A stretch of DNA of 64,000 nt from an uncultured Sphingomonadales bacterium. Its GTDB lineage: Bacteria > Pseudomonadota > Alphaproteobacteria > Sphingomonadales > Sphingomonadaceae. Position 1 is the stretch's first letter. Each line of letters opens with the position of its first letter. The DNA lies in assembly GCA_903832325.1 (NCBI GenBank), contig CAILBC010000032.1:1-64000 (forward strand). The letters run 5' to 3'. Positions 33,145 to 41,615 of this stretch are shown here, piece after piece. The translations under genes and the position numbers were made by a program. The notes under the pieces are model-generated. The model saw only the letters and a program-made list of their open reading frames with translations, had not been told where the DNA came from and made no database searches.

Positions 33145-33482
33145 GTTGGGCCGGTCGCTTTCCGTCAAGCAGGATCATCAGCGCCGCGGCGGGGTTTTGC
33201 GCAAAACCGTCCCCGCACGGGGCTGTTTCCGGCTCTAGCTGCCTGTGTCACCCATGCATAGCAATGCGCATGTCGTTGGTCGAATGCCGGGAACGCTTGG
33301 CGGAACAGGCGCCAGCGGGCAAAAGGCGGGGAAGGGCGGCTGGGAACGGCGGCTGGGAACGGGGGCTGGCGCCTGCTGTCCTGAAACTGCAAACGAATCT
33401 TGATCATCGTACCGTGACGAGACTGTGCTAAGCGACCCCGCGCGGAGCCGGACCCCGCCCGAAGCAACCGATTATGGAGTGA
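33145..33482. other. 338-bp divergent intergenic region, lepB / pgi
   Basis: The region holds the divergent promoters of lepB and pgi. Within it GGGCGGCTGGGAAC, GGCGGCTGGGAAC and GGGGGCTGG form three short direct repeats at about 33333-33370. A possible pgi promoter is TTGATC near 33401 followed by CTGTGCTAAG 17 bp later. I see no coding frame worth calling and no RNA gene. Confidence 0.5.
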
Positions 33483-35006
33483 ATGATGACCGAACCTCTG
33501 GCGGCGCTCTGGGCCGAACTCGAAGCGGTTGACTATCCGGCGCTGGCCGACCTGTTTGCCGATCCCGACCGGCTGACGCGCTATGCCACCACGCTGGGCC
33601 TGCCCGGCGGGGCGATCCGGTTCGATTGGTCAAAGACCCATCTGCACCCCGCTGCCGAAGCGATCCTGGTGCGGATTGCCGAGGCGCAGGGCTTTGCCGA
33701 AAAGCGCCGCCAGCTGATCGAGGGCGAACCGATCAACAACACCGAAGGGCGCGCCGCCGAACACACCGCACAGCGCGGCGTGGGTTCGGCCGCCAGCGTG
33801 GTCGAGGCCGAAGCGCTGCACGCGCGGATGGAGGCGCTGGTCGAAGCGATTCATGAAGGGCTTTTTGGCGAAGTGCGATCGCTGATCCACATCGGCATCG
33901 GCGGATCGGCGCTGGGCCCGGCGCTGGCGATCGACGCGCTCACCCGCGATGGCGCGCGCGTGGCAGTGCATGTGGTATCAAACATCGATGGCTGCGCGCT
34001 GGAGGCGGCGTGCCGCGCCTGCGATCCGGCCACCACGATGATCGCGATTGCGTCGAAAACCTTCACCACCACCGAAACCATGGTCAATGCCGCCTCTGCG
34101 CTCGACTGGCTGCGTGCGGGCGGGGTGGAAGATCCCTATGGCCGGGTGATCGCGCTGACCGCCGCACCCGAAAAGGCGGTGGAATGGGGCGTGGATGATA
34201 CGCGCGTGCTGCCTTTTGGCGAAAGCGTGGGCGGGCGCTATTCGCTGTGGTCGTCCATCGGCTTTCCCATTGCGATGGCGCTGGGCTTTGGCGGGTTTGC
34301 CGAATTCCTGGCGGGCGCGGCCGCGATCGACCATCATTTTGTCGAAACCCCGATCGAATCCAACCTGGTGGTGCGCGCCGCCTTTGCCGATCTGATCTAT
34401 ACGCAGGCGCTGGGCTGCCAATCGCGCGCGGTGTTTGCCTATGACGAACGGCTGGCGCTGTTTCCCGATTATCTGCAACAGCTGGAAATGGAATCGAACG
34501 GCAAAAGTGTGACCGCCGACGGCAAACCGCTCGGCCGGCCCAGCGCGCCGGTCACCTGGGGTGGGGTGGGCACCGATGCGCAGCATGCAGTGTTCCAGTT
34601 GCTGCACCAGGGCACGCATCTGATCCCGGTCGATTTCCTTGCCGTGAAAATTCCCGGGCACGATCTTGATCCGGCGCATCACCAGATCCTGCTGTCGAAC
34701 TGCTTTGCCCAGGGTGCCGCGCTGATGGCGGGCAAGGCCTCGGATGATGGCGCGCGGGCCTATCCCGGCAACCGGCCATCGGCAACGATGCTGGCCGACG
34801 ATCTCAACCCTGCAACGCTGGGCGCGCTGATCGCGTTTCACGAACATCGCACGTTCGTTTCGGCAATGATGCTGGGGATCAATCCGTTTGACCAGTTTGG
34901 CGTCGAACTGGGCAAGGCGATTGCCAAACAGATCGATGCCGGCGGCGGAGAAGGGTTCGATCCGTCAACCGAGGCGCTCCTGGCGGCCGCGGGCATCGGC
35001 GGCTGA
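33483..35006 (+). CDS. pgi: glucose-6-phosphate isomerase
   Basis: Pgi interconverts glucose-6-phosphate and fructose-6-phosphate. The 507-residue product carries the GIGGSALGPALAIDAL substrate loop near 139-154, SKTFTTTETM near 190, and GRYSLWSSIGFP near 250, with the catalytic-histidine region NGKSVT...QLLHQGTHLIPVDF and the late EHRTFVSAMMLGINPFDQFGVELGK (about 455-480). Two consecutive-frame ATGs occur at 33483 and 33486. It is followed by glutathione reductase after 89 bp; coordinated NADPH supply is plausible but not shown. Confidence 0.96.
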   Translation: MMTEPLAALWAELEAVDYPALADLFADPDRLTRYATTLGLPGGAIRFDWSKTHLHPAAEAILVRIAEAQGFAEKRRQLIEGEPINNTEGRAAEHTAQRGVGSAASVVEAEALHARMEALVEAIHEGLFGEVRSLIHIGIGGSALGPALAIDALTRDGARVAVHVVSNIDGCALEAACRACDPATTMIAIASKTFTTTETMVNAASALDWLRAGGVEDPYGRVIALTAAPEKAVEWGVDDTRVLPFGESVGGRYSLWSSIGFPIAMALGFGGFAEFLAGAAAIDHHFVETPIESNLVVRAAFADLIYTQALGCQSRAVFAYDERLALFPDYLQQLEMESNGKSVTADGKPLGRPSAPVTWGGVGTDAQHAVFQLLHQGTHLIPVDFLAVKIPGHDLDPAHHQILLSNCFAQGAALMAGKASDDGARAYPGNRPSATMLADDLNPATLGALIAFHEHRTFVSAMMLGINPFDQFGVELGKAIAKQIDAGGGEGFDPSTEALLAAAGIGG

Positions 35007-35095
35007 GCCCTGACGCGCGGCGCCAGGGCTGGTACAGGCGGCCCCGGATTGCCATATGCATCGTGCCCTGCTGCTGCCGGATTTAAGGATCACCC

Positions 35096-36454
35096 ATGCC
35101 CCAATCGCAATTTGATTATGATCTGTTCGTGATCGGTGCAGGGTCGGGCGGGGTGCGCGCGGCGCGGATCGCCGCCGGGCATGGCGCGCGCGTGGCCGTG
35201 GCGGAGGAGTTCCGTATTGGCGGCACTTGTGTCATCCGCGGCTGCGTGCCCAAAAAGCTGATGGTCTATGCCGCGCAATTTGCCGACGATTTGTCGCACG
35301 CCGGCGATTACGGCTGGACGATTGAGGGCGCGTCGTTTGATTGGCCCACTTTGCGCGATGCCGTGGCGCGCGATGTCGACCGGCTCAACGCCGCCTATAC
35401 CCGCACGCTTGACAGCAATGACGTCGCGCATTTTCTCGATCGCGCCGAAGTGACCGGGCCCCATGCCGTGCGGTTGAAGCACAGCGGCCGCACGATTACG
35501 GCCAAAACCATCCTGATTGCCACCGGCGCCTGGCCGATCATGCCCGAATTCGATGGCAACCATCATTGCATCACCTCGAACGAGGTGTTTGACCTGCCGC
35601 ATCTGCCAAAGCGCGTAGTGGTCGCCGGCGCCGGCTATATCGCATTGGAATTTGCCGGAATTTTCAACGCGCTGGGCAGCGAAGTTACGGTAATCAACCG
35701 CAGCGATGCGATCCTGCGCAGCTATGACATCGATCTGCGCGACCGCCTGCTGGCGATGACCTGCGCACGCGGCATTGCCTATCGTTTCAACGCGCCGTTC
35801 CGCCAGGTGGAAAAGCTGGCCGATGGCAGCCTGCTGGTCCACACGCGCGATGGCGCTGATCCGGTGCCCGCCGATGTCGTGCTGGTGGCCACCGGGCGGC
35901 GTGCCAATACCGTGGGGCTGGGGCTGGAAACCGCGGGCATCACACTGGGTGAACGCGGCGAAATTCCGGTGGATGGCGATGGCCGTACAGCCTGCCCCAG
36001 CGTGTTTGCGGCGGGTGATGTAACCGACCGGGTACAACTGACTCCGGTCGCCATCCGCGAAGGCCATGCCTTTGCCGATGCGCAATTTGCCGGAACACAT
36101 CGCACCGTTTCCTATGATGCGATTCCCAGCGCGGTGTTTTCGCAGCCGCCGCTTGCCGCCGTTGGCCTGACCGAGGCCGAAGCCCGCGAACGCCACGGCG
36201 ATATCAAGGTCTTCACCTCTGATTTCCGCCCGATGAAAAACATTTTCAGCCAGCGGATTGAACGCGGTTTCTACAAGCTGATAACAGAAGCGCAGAGCGG
36301 CCGGATCCTGGGCATCCACATGATCGGGCCCGAAGCCCCTGAAATCCTTCAGGTCGCAGCTATCGCGGTAAAAGCCGGGCTGACCAAGGCCGATTTCGAT
36401 GACACGGTCGCGCTGCATCCGTCGATGGCTGAAGAACTCGTTCTGATGCGTTGA
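35096..36454 (+). CDS. gor: glutathione-disulfide reductase
   Basis: This FAD enzyme reduces oxidised glutathione with NADPH. The 452-residue product begins DLFVIGAGSGGVRAARIA, has the redox disulfide in GGTCVIRGCVPKKLMVYA (cysteines about 42 and 47), and the NADPH-binding VVVAGAGYIALEFAGIF near 178. The FAD-binding VFAAGDVTDRVQLTPVAIREG is near 300-320, and the C-terminal catalytic histidine is in ALHPSMAEE. The GGTCVIRGCVP sequence distinguishes glutathione reductase from lipoamide dehydrogenase and mercuric reductase. Confidence 0.95.
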   Translation: MPQSQFDYDLFVIGAGSGGVRAARIAAGHGARVAVAEEFRIGGTCVIRGCVPKKLMVYAAQFADDLSHAGDYGWTIEGASFDWPTLRDAVARDVDRLNAAYTRTLDSNDVAHFLDRAEVTGPHAVRLKHSGRTITAKTILIATGAWPIMPEFDGNHHCITSNEVFDLPHLPKRVVVAGAGYIALEFAGIFNALGSEVTVINRSDAILRSYDIDLRDRLLAMTCARGIAYRFNAPFRQVEKLADGSLLVHTRDGADPVPADVVLVATGRRANTVGLGLETAGITLGERGEIPVDGDGRTACPSVFAAGDVTDRVQLTPVAIREGHAFADAQFAGTHRTVSYDAIPSAVFSQPPLAAVGLTEAEARERHGDIKVFTSDFRPMKNIFSQRIERGFYKLITEAQSGRILGIHMIGPEAPEILQVAAIAVKAGLTKADFDDTVALHPSMAEELVLMR

Positions 36455-36521
36455 ACAGGTTGCCAAGTTGCCGGCAAGCGTTATCACTTGTTACGGCACC
36501 AGGAAAAAAGAGAAACCTGAC

Positions 36522-37244
36522 ATGCAGATCGCGGGCAAACTGGTGCTGGTCACCGGGGGTACGGACGGTATTGGCCGACAGATTGCGCTGCAATTGCGTG
36601 ATCTTGGTGCAGAAGTGATCGTGACCGGGCGCAATGCCGAACGAATGGCCCGCGCACGCAGTGACGGGTTTGAGGCGATTGCCGCAGATCTGACCGGCCC
36701 GGACGGGATCGAGGCGGTGCTGCGCGGGCTGGCGGTGCGATCGATCGATATCCTGGTCAACAATGCCGGCATGGGCGCCGAGCACGATTTTCGCGTGGCC
36801 ATGCCCGATCCGGCGCAGGACGAACGCACGATCTGGCTCAACCTCCATGCGCCGATCCGGCTGATTACCGCGCTGATGGCCACATTGCAGACCCGGCCAG
36901 AGGCGATGATCGTGAACGTGACATCGGGGCTGGCGATTGCGCCCAGCGCCGGCGCGCCGGTCTATTGCGCGACCAAGGCGGCCTTGCGCAGCTATACCCA
37001 ATCGTTGCGCGCGCAGCTCAAAGGCACATCGATCCATGTGCTGGAGGCGCTGCCGCCGCTGGTCGACACCGCGATGACCACCAGCCGGGGCGGGCGCAAG
37101 CTGTCGGCCCAGGCGTGCGCGGCGCAAATTGTCGAGGCGATGCGATCGAACGCCGATGAAGCCAATGTCGGCATGGTGCGCATGCTGAAAGCGGTGAACC
37201 AGATTGCGCCGTGGCTGGTGCGGCGTATCATGATCGGATTCTGA
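36522..37244 (+). CDS. short-chain dehydrogenase/reductase (DltE-like)
   Basis: A classical SDR of 240 residues with cofactor motif LVTGGTDGIGRQIA (about 9-22), NNAGMGAEHDF near 82, and the catalytic Tyr-Lys in APVYCATKAALRSYTQ (Y148-K152 approximately) preceded by a serine in NVTSG. Overall it looks like the DltE/YjgI-type oxidoreductases, whose substrates are mostly unknown. The ATG at 36522 follows the purine-rich AAAAAAGAGAAA. It lies 67 bp after gor and 43 bp before another NAD-dependent gene. Confidence 0.88.
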   Translation: MQIAGKLVLVTGGTDGIGRQIALQLRDLGAEVIVTGRNAERMARARSDGFEAIAADLTGPDGIEAVLRGLAVRSIDILVNNAGMGAEHDFRVAMPDPAQDERTIWLNLHAPIRLITALMATLQTRPEAMIVNVTSGLAIAPSAGAPVYCATKAALRSYTQSLRAQLKGTSIHVLEALPPLVDTAMTTSRGGRKLSAQACAAQIVEAMRSNADEANVGMVRMLKAVNQIAPWLVRRIMIGF

Positions 37245-37287
37245 CCCACGCGCACCCGCGCGCCGGGTCCGGGCACGGGGGCGCACG

Positions 37288-38304
37288 ATGACGGGCACGG
37301 TTCTGGTAACGGGCGGCAGCGGCTATATCGCCGGATTTGCGATCCGGCAGCTGCTCGATGCGGGCTGGCAAGTGCGCACCACGCTGCGCCACCCCGCGCG
37401 CGAGGCGGTGCTGCGCCCGCTGCTGGGCGGCGATGGCGAAAGCTTGCGTTTTTTCACCGCCGATCTGACCGCCGATGCCGGCTGGGCCGAGGCAATGGCG
37501 GGGTGCACCCATGTGGCGCACGTTGCCTCACCCTTCAGCACCAGCGCGCCCCGGCACGAAGATGATCTGATCGTGCCCGCACGCGAAGGTGTGCTGCGCG
37601 CGCTGCGCTTCGCGCGGCAGGCCGGGGTGACGCGGTTTGTGCAGACATCGTCGGTGGCGGCGATTGCCTATGGCCACGGCAAGGGCGTGCACCGCTTTAC
37701 CGAGGCGGACTGGACCGATCTCGCAGGCGCGGATGTCTATGCCTATGTGAAGTCCAAGACCCTGGCCGAACGCGCTGCGCGCGACTGGGTCGCGGCCGAA
37801 GGGGGCTGTCTGGAATTCGTCTCGATCAACCCCGCGGCGGTCCTTGGCCCGGTGTGGAACGACGATTTTTCCCCCTCGATCGAGGTTGTGCGCCAATTGC
37901 TGGCGGGGCTGCTGCCCGGCTGCCCCGATCTGGGCTTTGGCATTGTCGATGTGCGCGATGTGGCCGATCTGCATGTGCGCGCGCTGACCGCGCCGGGCAT
38001 TGCCGGCGAACGCTTCATCGCGTCGGGCCCGTTTTGCAAGCTGATCGACGTGGCCCGCGTGCTGAAGGCACGCATGCCCGATGCTGCGCGCAAAGTGCCG
38101 ACCCGGCGCCTGCCCGATTGGCTGGTGCGCGTGGCGGCGCGGTTCAACCCGATGATCCGCCAGATCGTCGGCGAACTCGGCAATGTGCGCGATGCCGATG
38201 CCGGCCATGCGCTGGCGGTGCTGGGCTGGCAGACCCGCCCGGTGGAGGATTCCATCGTCGATTGCGCCCGCAGCCTGATCGAGCGCGGTATCGTCAAAGT
38301 CTGA
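37288..38304 (+). CDS. NAD-dependent epimerase/dehydratase family protein (dihydroflavonol reductase-like)
   Basis: An extended SDR of 338 residues with the N-terminal VLVTGGSGYIAGFAIRQLL, AHVASPFST near 80, the serine in VQTSSVAAIAYG and the catalytic YAYVKSKTLAERAA (Y151-K155 approximately). The pattern is that of dihydroflavonol-4-reductase/aldehyde reductase-type enzymes, which reduce carbonyl groups of varied metabolites. It follows the SDR gene by 43 bp in the same direction and may be cotranscribed. The substrate cannot be read from sequence. Confidence 0.87.
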   Translation: MTGTVLVTGGSGYIAGFAIRQLLDAGWQVRTTLRHPAREAVLRPLLGGDGESLRFFTADLTADAGWAEAMAGCTHVAHVASPFSTSAPRHEDDLIVPAREGVLRALRFARQAGVTRFVQTSSVAAIAYGHGKGVHRFTEADWTDLAGADVYAYVKSKTLAERAARDWVAAEGGCLEFVSINPAAVLGPVWNDDFSPSIEVVRQLLAGLLPGCPDLGFGIVDVRDVADLHVRALTAPGIAGERFIASGPFCKLIDVARVLKARMPDAARKVPTRRLPDWLVRVAARFNPMIRQIVGELGNVRDADAGHALAVLGWQTRPVEDSIVDCARSLIERGIVKV

Positions 38305-38402
38305 CACCGGAAACCGGCGCCAGGCCGGGCCTTATCCGCCATGACGCGGGGTTTTGCGGCCTGGGGTCGTTGCTGTCCGGGGTATTTGAAGCGGGGAGGC
38401 GC

Positions 38403-39158
38403 CTAAATCCCCGCGTACCACTGGTAATTGTGGTTATCTTCCCAGAATCCGCCTTTGCCGCCGTGGATCGGGTTCAGGCTTTCCACCGCTTCGATGCGCA
38501 TGACATATTTGGCCTGTTTGTAGCCAAGCTGGCGTTCGACCCGCAGGCGCAGCGGGGCGCCATGGCCGATCGACAGTGGCGCGCCGTTCATCGTGTGCGC
38601 CAGGATCGTCTGCGGGTGGAACCCATCAACCAGATCGATGCTTTCGTAATAGGGTTTGCCCAGAAGCGTGTCCGCGCAATGGAACACCAGATAGCGCGCG
38701 CGCGCCTGCAACCCGGCGCGGCGCAGCAACAGGCCCAGCGGCACCCCGGTCCATTCGCCGATCGCGCTCCACCCTTCCACACAGTCGTGCCGGGTAATCT
38801 GCGTGCGCGACGGCGCGGCGCGCAGCTGCGGCAGGGTGAGCGCGAGGGGCTGGTTGACCAGCCCGTCGATCGCCAGCCGCCAGTTGGCAAACCCTTCGGT
38901 GGCATGGCGCACATAGTCGGCCGAGCGCGGATTGGTCGATCCGTTGACGCGGAACACCGGCGACATTTCGGCGCGGGTGAATTCCGGCGCCAGCGCCTGG
39001 CGATCGGCCACAAGCAGCCGCTGCGCACTGCGCGAAGCCTTTTCGCCCAGCGACAGCACATCGAGCGTCTGCGGTGCGGTGGTCCATTTGTCGCAGCCGG
39101 CCAGCAGCAGGCTGCCCGATCCGGCCAGCAGGCCGCGGCGGGAAATAAAGCCGGTCAT
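38403..39158 (-). CDS. molybdopterin-dependent oxidoreductase (MsrP/sulfite-oxidase-like lipoprotein)
   Basis: A 251-residue periplasmic protein with the sulfite-oxidase-like molybdopterin fold. The N-terminus combines a twin-arginine-like SRRGLLAG with a lipobox LLLAGC, so it is probably exported folded by Tat and lipid-anchored. The molybdenum-ligating cysteine lies in ITRHDCVEGWSAIGEWTGVPL (about C122), and GHGAPLRLRVERQLGYKQAKYV is typical of the family. Its start overlaps the stop of the b-type cytochrome gene (ATGA), which should be its electron partner. The substrate, perhaps an oxidised sulfur or nitrogen compound, is unknown. Confidence 0.88.
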   Translation of the reverse strand: MTGFISRRGLLAGSGSLLLAGCDKWTTAPQTLDVLSLGEKASRSAQRLLVADRQALAPEFTRAEMSPVFRVNGSTNPRSADYVRHATEGFANWRLAIDGLVNQPLALTLPQLRAAPSRTQITRHDCVEGWSAIGEWTGVPLGLLLRRAGLQARARYLVFHCADTLLGKPYYESIDLVDGFHPQTILAHTMNGAPLSIGHGAPLRLRVERQLGYKQAKYVMRIEAVESLNPIHGGKGGFWEDNHNYQWYAGI

Positions 39159-40009
39159 GCGCCTTCCTCCGTGGTCACAGGTTGCGTTGCGGCATCATCG
39201 GGGGGCAGGCGGTACCATCCGGTGATCATCGAGCGCAGTTCGTTGATCGGCCCGGCGAGGAGGACCATGGCCAGATGCACCACGATGAACAGCGCCAGCC
39301 CCGCGGCCACGATGAAGTGGATCGATCGGGCCGATTGGCGCCCGTGGAACAGCACCAGCAGCCAGGGCCAGGCCGCATCCATGGCGGGTGACATCGTCAG
39401 CCCGGTCAGCACCATCAGCGGCACGCCCGCCAGCAGCACGCCCAGATAGGCCAGTTTCTGCAAGGGATTGTAATGCCGCGCCGCCTCGCCCCTGGGCAAA
39501 TGCAGCCGGGCGTGGGCCTTGATATCGCGCCACAGCGATGCCGGCCGCGCTTCTTCCCATTTCAACAGAAGATCGTTCTTCAAATGACGGGAAAACAGCG
39601 AATAAAGTGCAAAAGCCAGCCACCCGATAACCAGCACCCAGGCAAAGAAGAAATGCCAGATGCGCGCCACCGGCACATTGTATTGCCCGGGCAAGGTGAC
39701 CAGCGGGGGAAACGCCTGTTCGGTGTGCATGGCATAGCCGAGCACGCCGGTGGTGGGCACTTCGAACCCGAACAGGGTCAGATAGCCATGCGGGCCGCGA
39801 TTGCCGATTTCCAGCCAGGCGTGATCGAGATTGGCGCCAAACGCGCCCCAGTACAGCCGGGGATGCGCATTGAAGATCATCATCCCGGTCATCAGCATGA
39901 TGAAAATGGTCAGGGCATTGGTCCAGTGCCACAGCCGCACGGGCAGGCGGGTGCGATAGACAAGATCGGTTTGTGGACTGGATTTTGGCATCGTGGCGCT
40001 TTCACCCAT
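39155..40009 (-). CDS. cytochrome b561-like membrane protein
   Basis: A 284-residue membrane protein with about five transmembrane segments. Candidate heme-ligating histidines are in RLPVRLWHWTNALTIF (about 25-40), ARIWHFFFAWVLV and ARSIHFIVAAGLALFIVVHLAM. It resembles di-heme cytochrome b561 / Ni-Fe hydrogenase b-type subunits that link quinone to periplasmic enzymes. Overlap with the molybdopterin lipoprotein gene points to a two-subunit electron-transfer unit like, but not the same as, MsrPQ. The ATG at 40009 was preferred; 39991 is an alternative. It starts 48 bp after crtB. Confidence 0.82.
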   Translation of the reverse strand: MGESATMPKSSPQTDLVYRTRLPVRLWHWTNALTIFIMLMTGMMIFNAHPRLYWGAFGANLDHAWLEIGNRGPHGYLTLFGFEVPTTGVLGYAMHTEQAFPPLVTLPGQYNVPVARIWHFFFAWVLVIGWLAFALYSLFSRHLKNDLLLKWEEARPASLWRDIKAHARLHLPRGEAARHYNPLQKLAYLGVLLAGVPLMVLTGLTMSPAMDAAWPWLLVLFHGRQSARSIHFIVAAGLALFIVVHLAMVLLAGPINELRSMITGWYRLPPDDAATQPVTTEEGA

Positions 40010-40057
40010 CGTGGCGGTGGATCGGTATCCACCACTTCGCACGAAAGAGCCAGAAGG

Positions 40058-41026
40058 TTACACCACGCGCAAGGCAAGATCATTACGGGTGTGGTGCCGT
40101 GCCGTGGCCTGATCCTGCATCTGTGCCGTAACGGGCAGCGCGGTCTGGATCAGCGCGCGGCCGATCCACGCCATCTTGCGTCCGTTACGCACGACAGCGC
40201 GGGTATCCCACGCCGCCGTACCGCGCCGCGCGACGATGCGGGCAATATCGCCATAAATGCCCGCAGCCGCCAGGATCGCCCAGCGCTGGCGCCAGTGCAG
40301 CCGCCTGGCGCCGATCCGTGCCGAGGCCTCGTGCGCCAGCGCCAGGTCGCACAGCCGGCGGGCAACGCCCGCGAGCGCGTTACGGTAACGCGGATCAAGC
40401 GCCTGCCCATCGGGAATACCCGCTTCGGCCAGCCATTGCGCGGGCAGGTAACAGCGCCCGGCGGCGTGGTCTTCGGCCAGATCGCGCGCGATATTGGCCA
40501 GCTGAAATGCCAGCCCCAGATCGCAGGCGCGTTCCAGCGTGGCGTCATCGGCCGGATCGACCCCCATGACCACCGCCATCATCACCCCGACCGCGCCGGC
40601 AACGTGCCAGCAATACTGCATCAGATCGGCCTCGGTCTGCGGCCGCCAGCCGCGCGCATCCAGCGCAAATCCGGCAATCACCGCATCGGCCATCGCCGCA
40701 GTCAGCCCGGTTTCGGCCGCAACCAGCCCCAGGCAATCAAATGCCGGATCGCCGCTGGGCTGGCCTGCCAGCGCCAGCGCGGTCATCGCACGCACTTGCG
40801 CCAGCCGTGCCGTAACAGCGCTCTGATCGCCCAGTTCGCCGCCAAGGTCCTGCCCGTCGATCAGATCATCGCAGCGCCGGCACCAGGCATAAAGCAGCCA
40901 GACGCGTTCGCGCGTGGTGCGATCAAACAGGCGACTGGCCGCGGCAAAGCTTTTCGATCCTTTGCCGATCATGGCCGCTGCCAGCGTTACGAGACGGGCG
41001 CGGGGCTGAAGGATTGCAGAATTCAT
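40058..41026 (-). CDS. crtB: phytoene synthase
   Basis: CrtB condenses two geranylgeranyl diphosphates to phytoene, the first committed carotenoid step. The 322-residue product has the squalene/phytoene synthase features SKSFAAASRLF, the first aspartate-rich motif YAWCRRCDDLIDG, and the second in QLANIARDLAEDHAAGRCYLP. It lies 7 bp after the LOG-family gene and belongs to the crtY-crtI-LOG-crtB operon. The C-terminal 25 residues are not conserved-looking. No geranylgeranyl-diphosphate synthase is encoded in this window. Confidence 0.95.
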   Translation of the reverse strand: MNSAILQPRARLVTLAAAMIGKGSKSFAAASRLFDRTTRERVWLLYAWCRRCDDLIDGQDLGGELGDQSAVTARLAQVRAMTALALAGQPSGDPAFDCLGLVAAETGLTAAMADAVIAGFALDARGWRPQTEADLMQYCWHVAGAVGVMMAVVMGVDPADDATLERACDLGLAFQLANIARDLAEDHAAGRCYLPAQWLAEAGIPDGQALDPRYRNALAGVARRLCDLALAHEASARIGARRLHWRQRWAILAAAGIYGDIARIVARRGTAAWDTRAVVRNGRKMAWIGRALIQTALPVTAQMQDQATARHHTRNDLALRVV

Positions 41027-41033
41027 CGTCGCG

Positions 41034-41615
41034 TTACAGATCCGCCGGCTTCATCGCAAAGATCGGCACGTGCGGTTCGTGCGCGGCCATGCGCGCCAGC
41101 AGAAGATCAAGGTCGGGCTCGGCCAGGATGATGCCGGCATGCGCGGGGCGGATAAAGCCGGTTTCCGTCATGTGCCGGTTGAACGCCAGCAAGTGGTCGA
41201 AAAAGCCGAACGCGTTCAACAGCCCGACCGGTTTGGCGTGATAGCCCAGTTGCGCCCAGCTGACCGCTTCCCACAATTCGTCCATCGTGCCGACCCCGCC
41301 GGGCAGGGTCAGAAATCCGTCGGACAGATCGGTAAACGCCTGCTTGCGCGCATGCATGCCGCTGACCACGTGCAGGCTGGTGCAGTGCGGATTGGCGATT
41401 TCGGCGCTGGCCAGCGCCTCGGGGATCACACCGATCACTTCGCCGCCGGCCGCAATCGCGCCATCGGCCACTGCGCCCATCAGCCCGCGCCGCCCGCCGC
41501 CATACACCACGCCGATGCCCCGCTGCGCCAGCGTTGCGCCGACGTCCTGCGCCAGCGCAACGTAACGGGCATCAGCGGGGCTGGCCGATCCGCAGTAGAC
41601 GGCAAGCCGTTTCAA
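41034..41615 (-). CDS. LOG-family protein (TIGR00730; nucleotide 5'-monophosphate phosphoribohydrolase)
   Basis: A 193-residue Rossmann-fold protein with the two family signatures GGGRRGLMGAVADGA (about 40-54) and LPGGVGTMDELWEAVSW (about 104-120). LOG proteins cleave the N-glycosidic bond of cytokinin or other nucleoside monophosphates. In bacteria outside plant pathogens the substrate is often AMP-like or unknown. Unusually, it sits inside the carotenoid operon, overlapping crtI (ATGA) and 7 bp before crtB, so it must be made together with the pigment enzymes. Confidence 0.9.
   Translation of the reverse strand: MKRLAVYCGSASPADARYVALAQDVGATLAQRGIGVVYGGGRRGLMGAVADGAIAAGGEVIGVIPEALASAEIANPHCTSLHVVSGMHARKQAFTDLSDGFLTLPGGVGTMDELWEAVSWAQLGYHAKPVGLLNAFGFFDHLLAFNRHMTETGFIRPAHAGIILAEPDLDLLLARMAAHEPHVPIFAMKPADL

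Noticed and set aside
40100-41040. Frequent GTAACG/CGTTAC hexamers in crtB and the monooxygenase
   Set aside because: Mostly explained by Arg-Asn and Val-Thr codon pairs; without genome-wide counts I cannot call it a motif.
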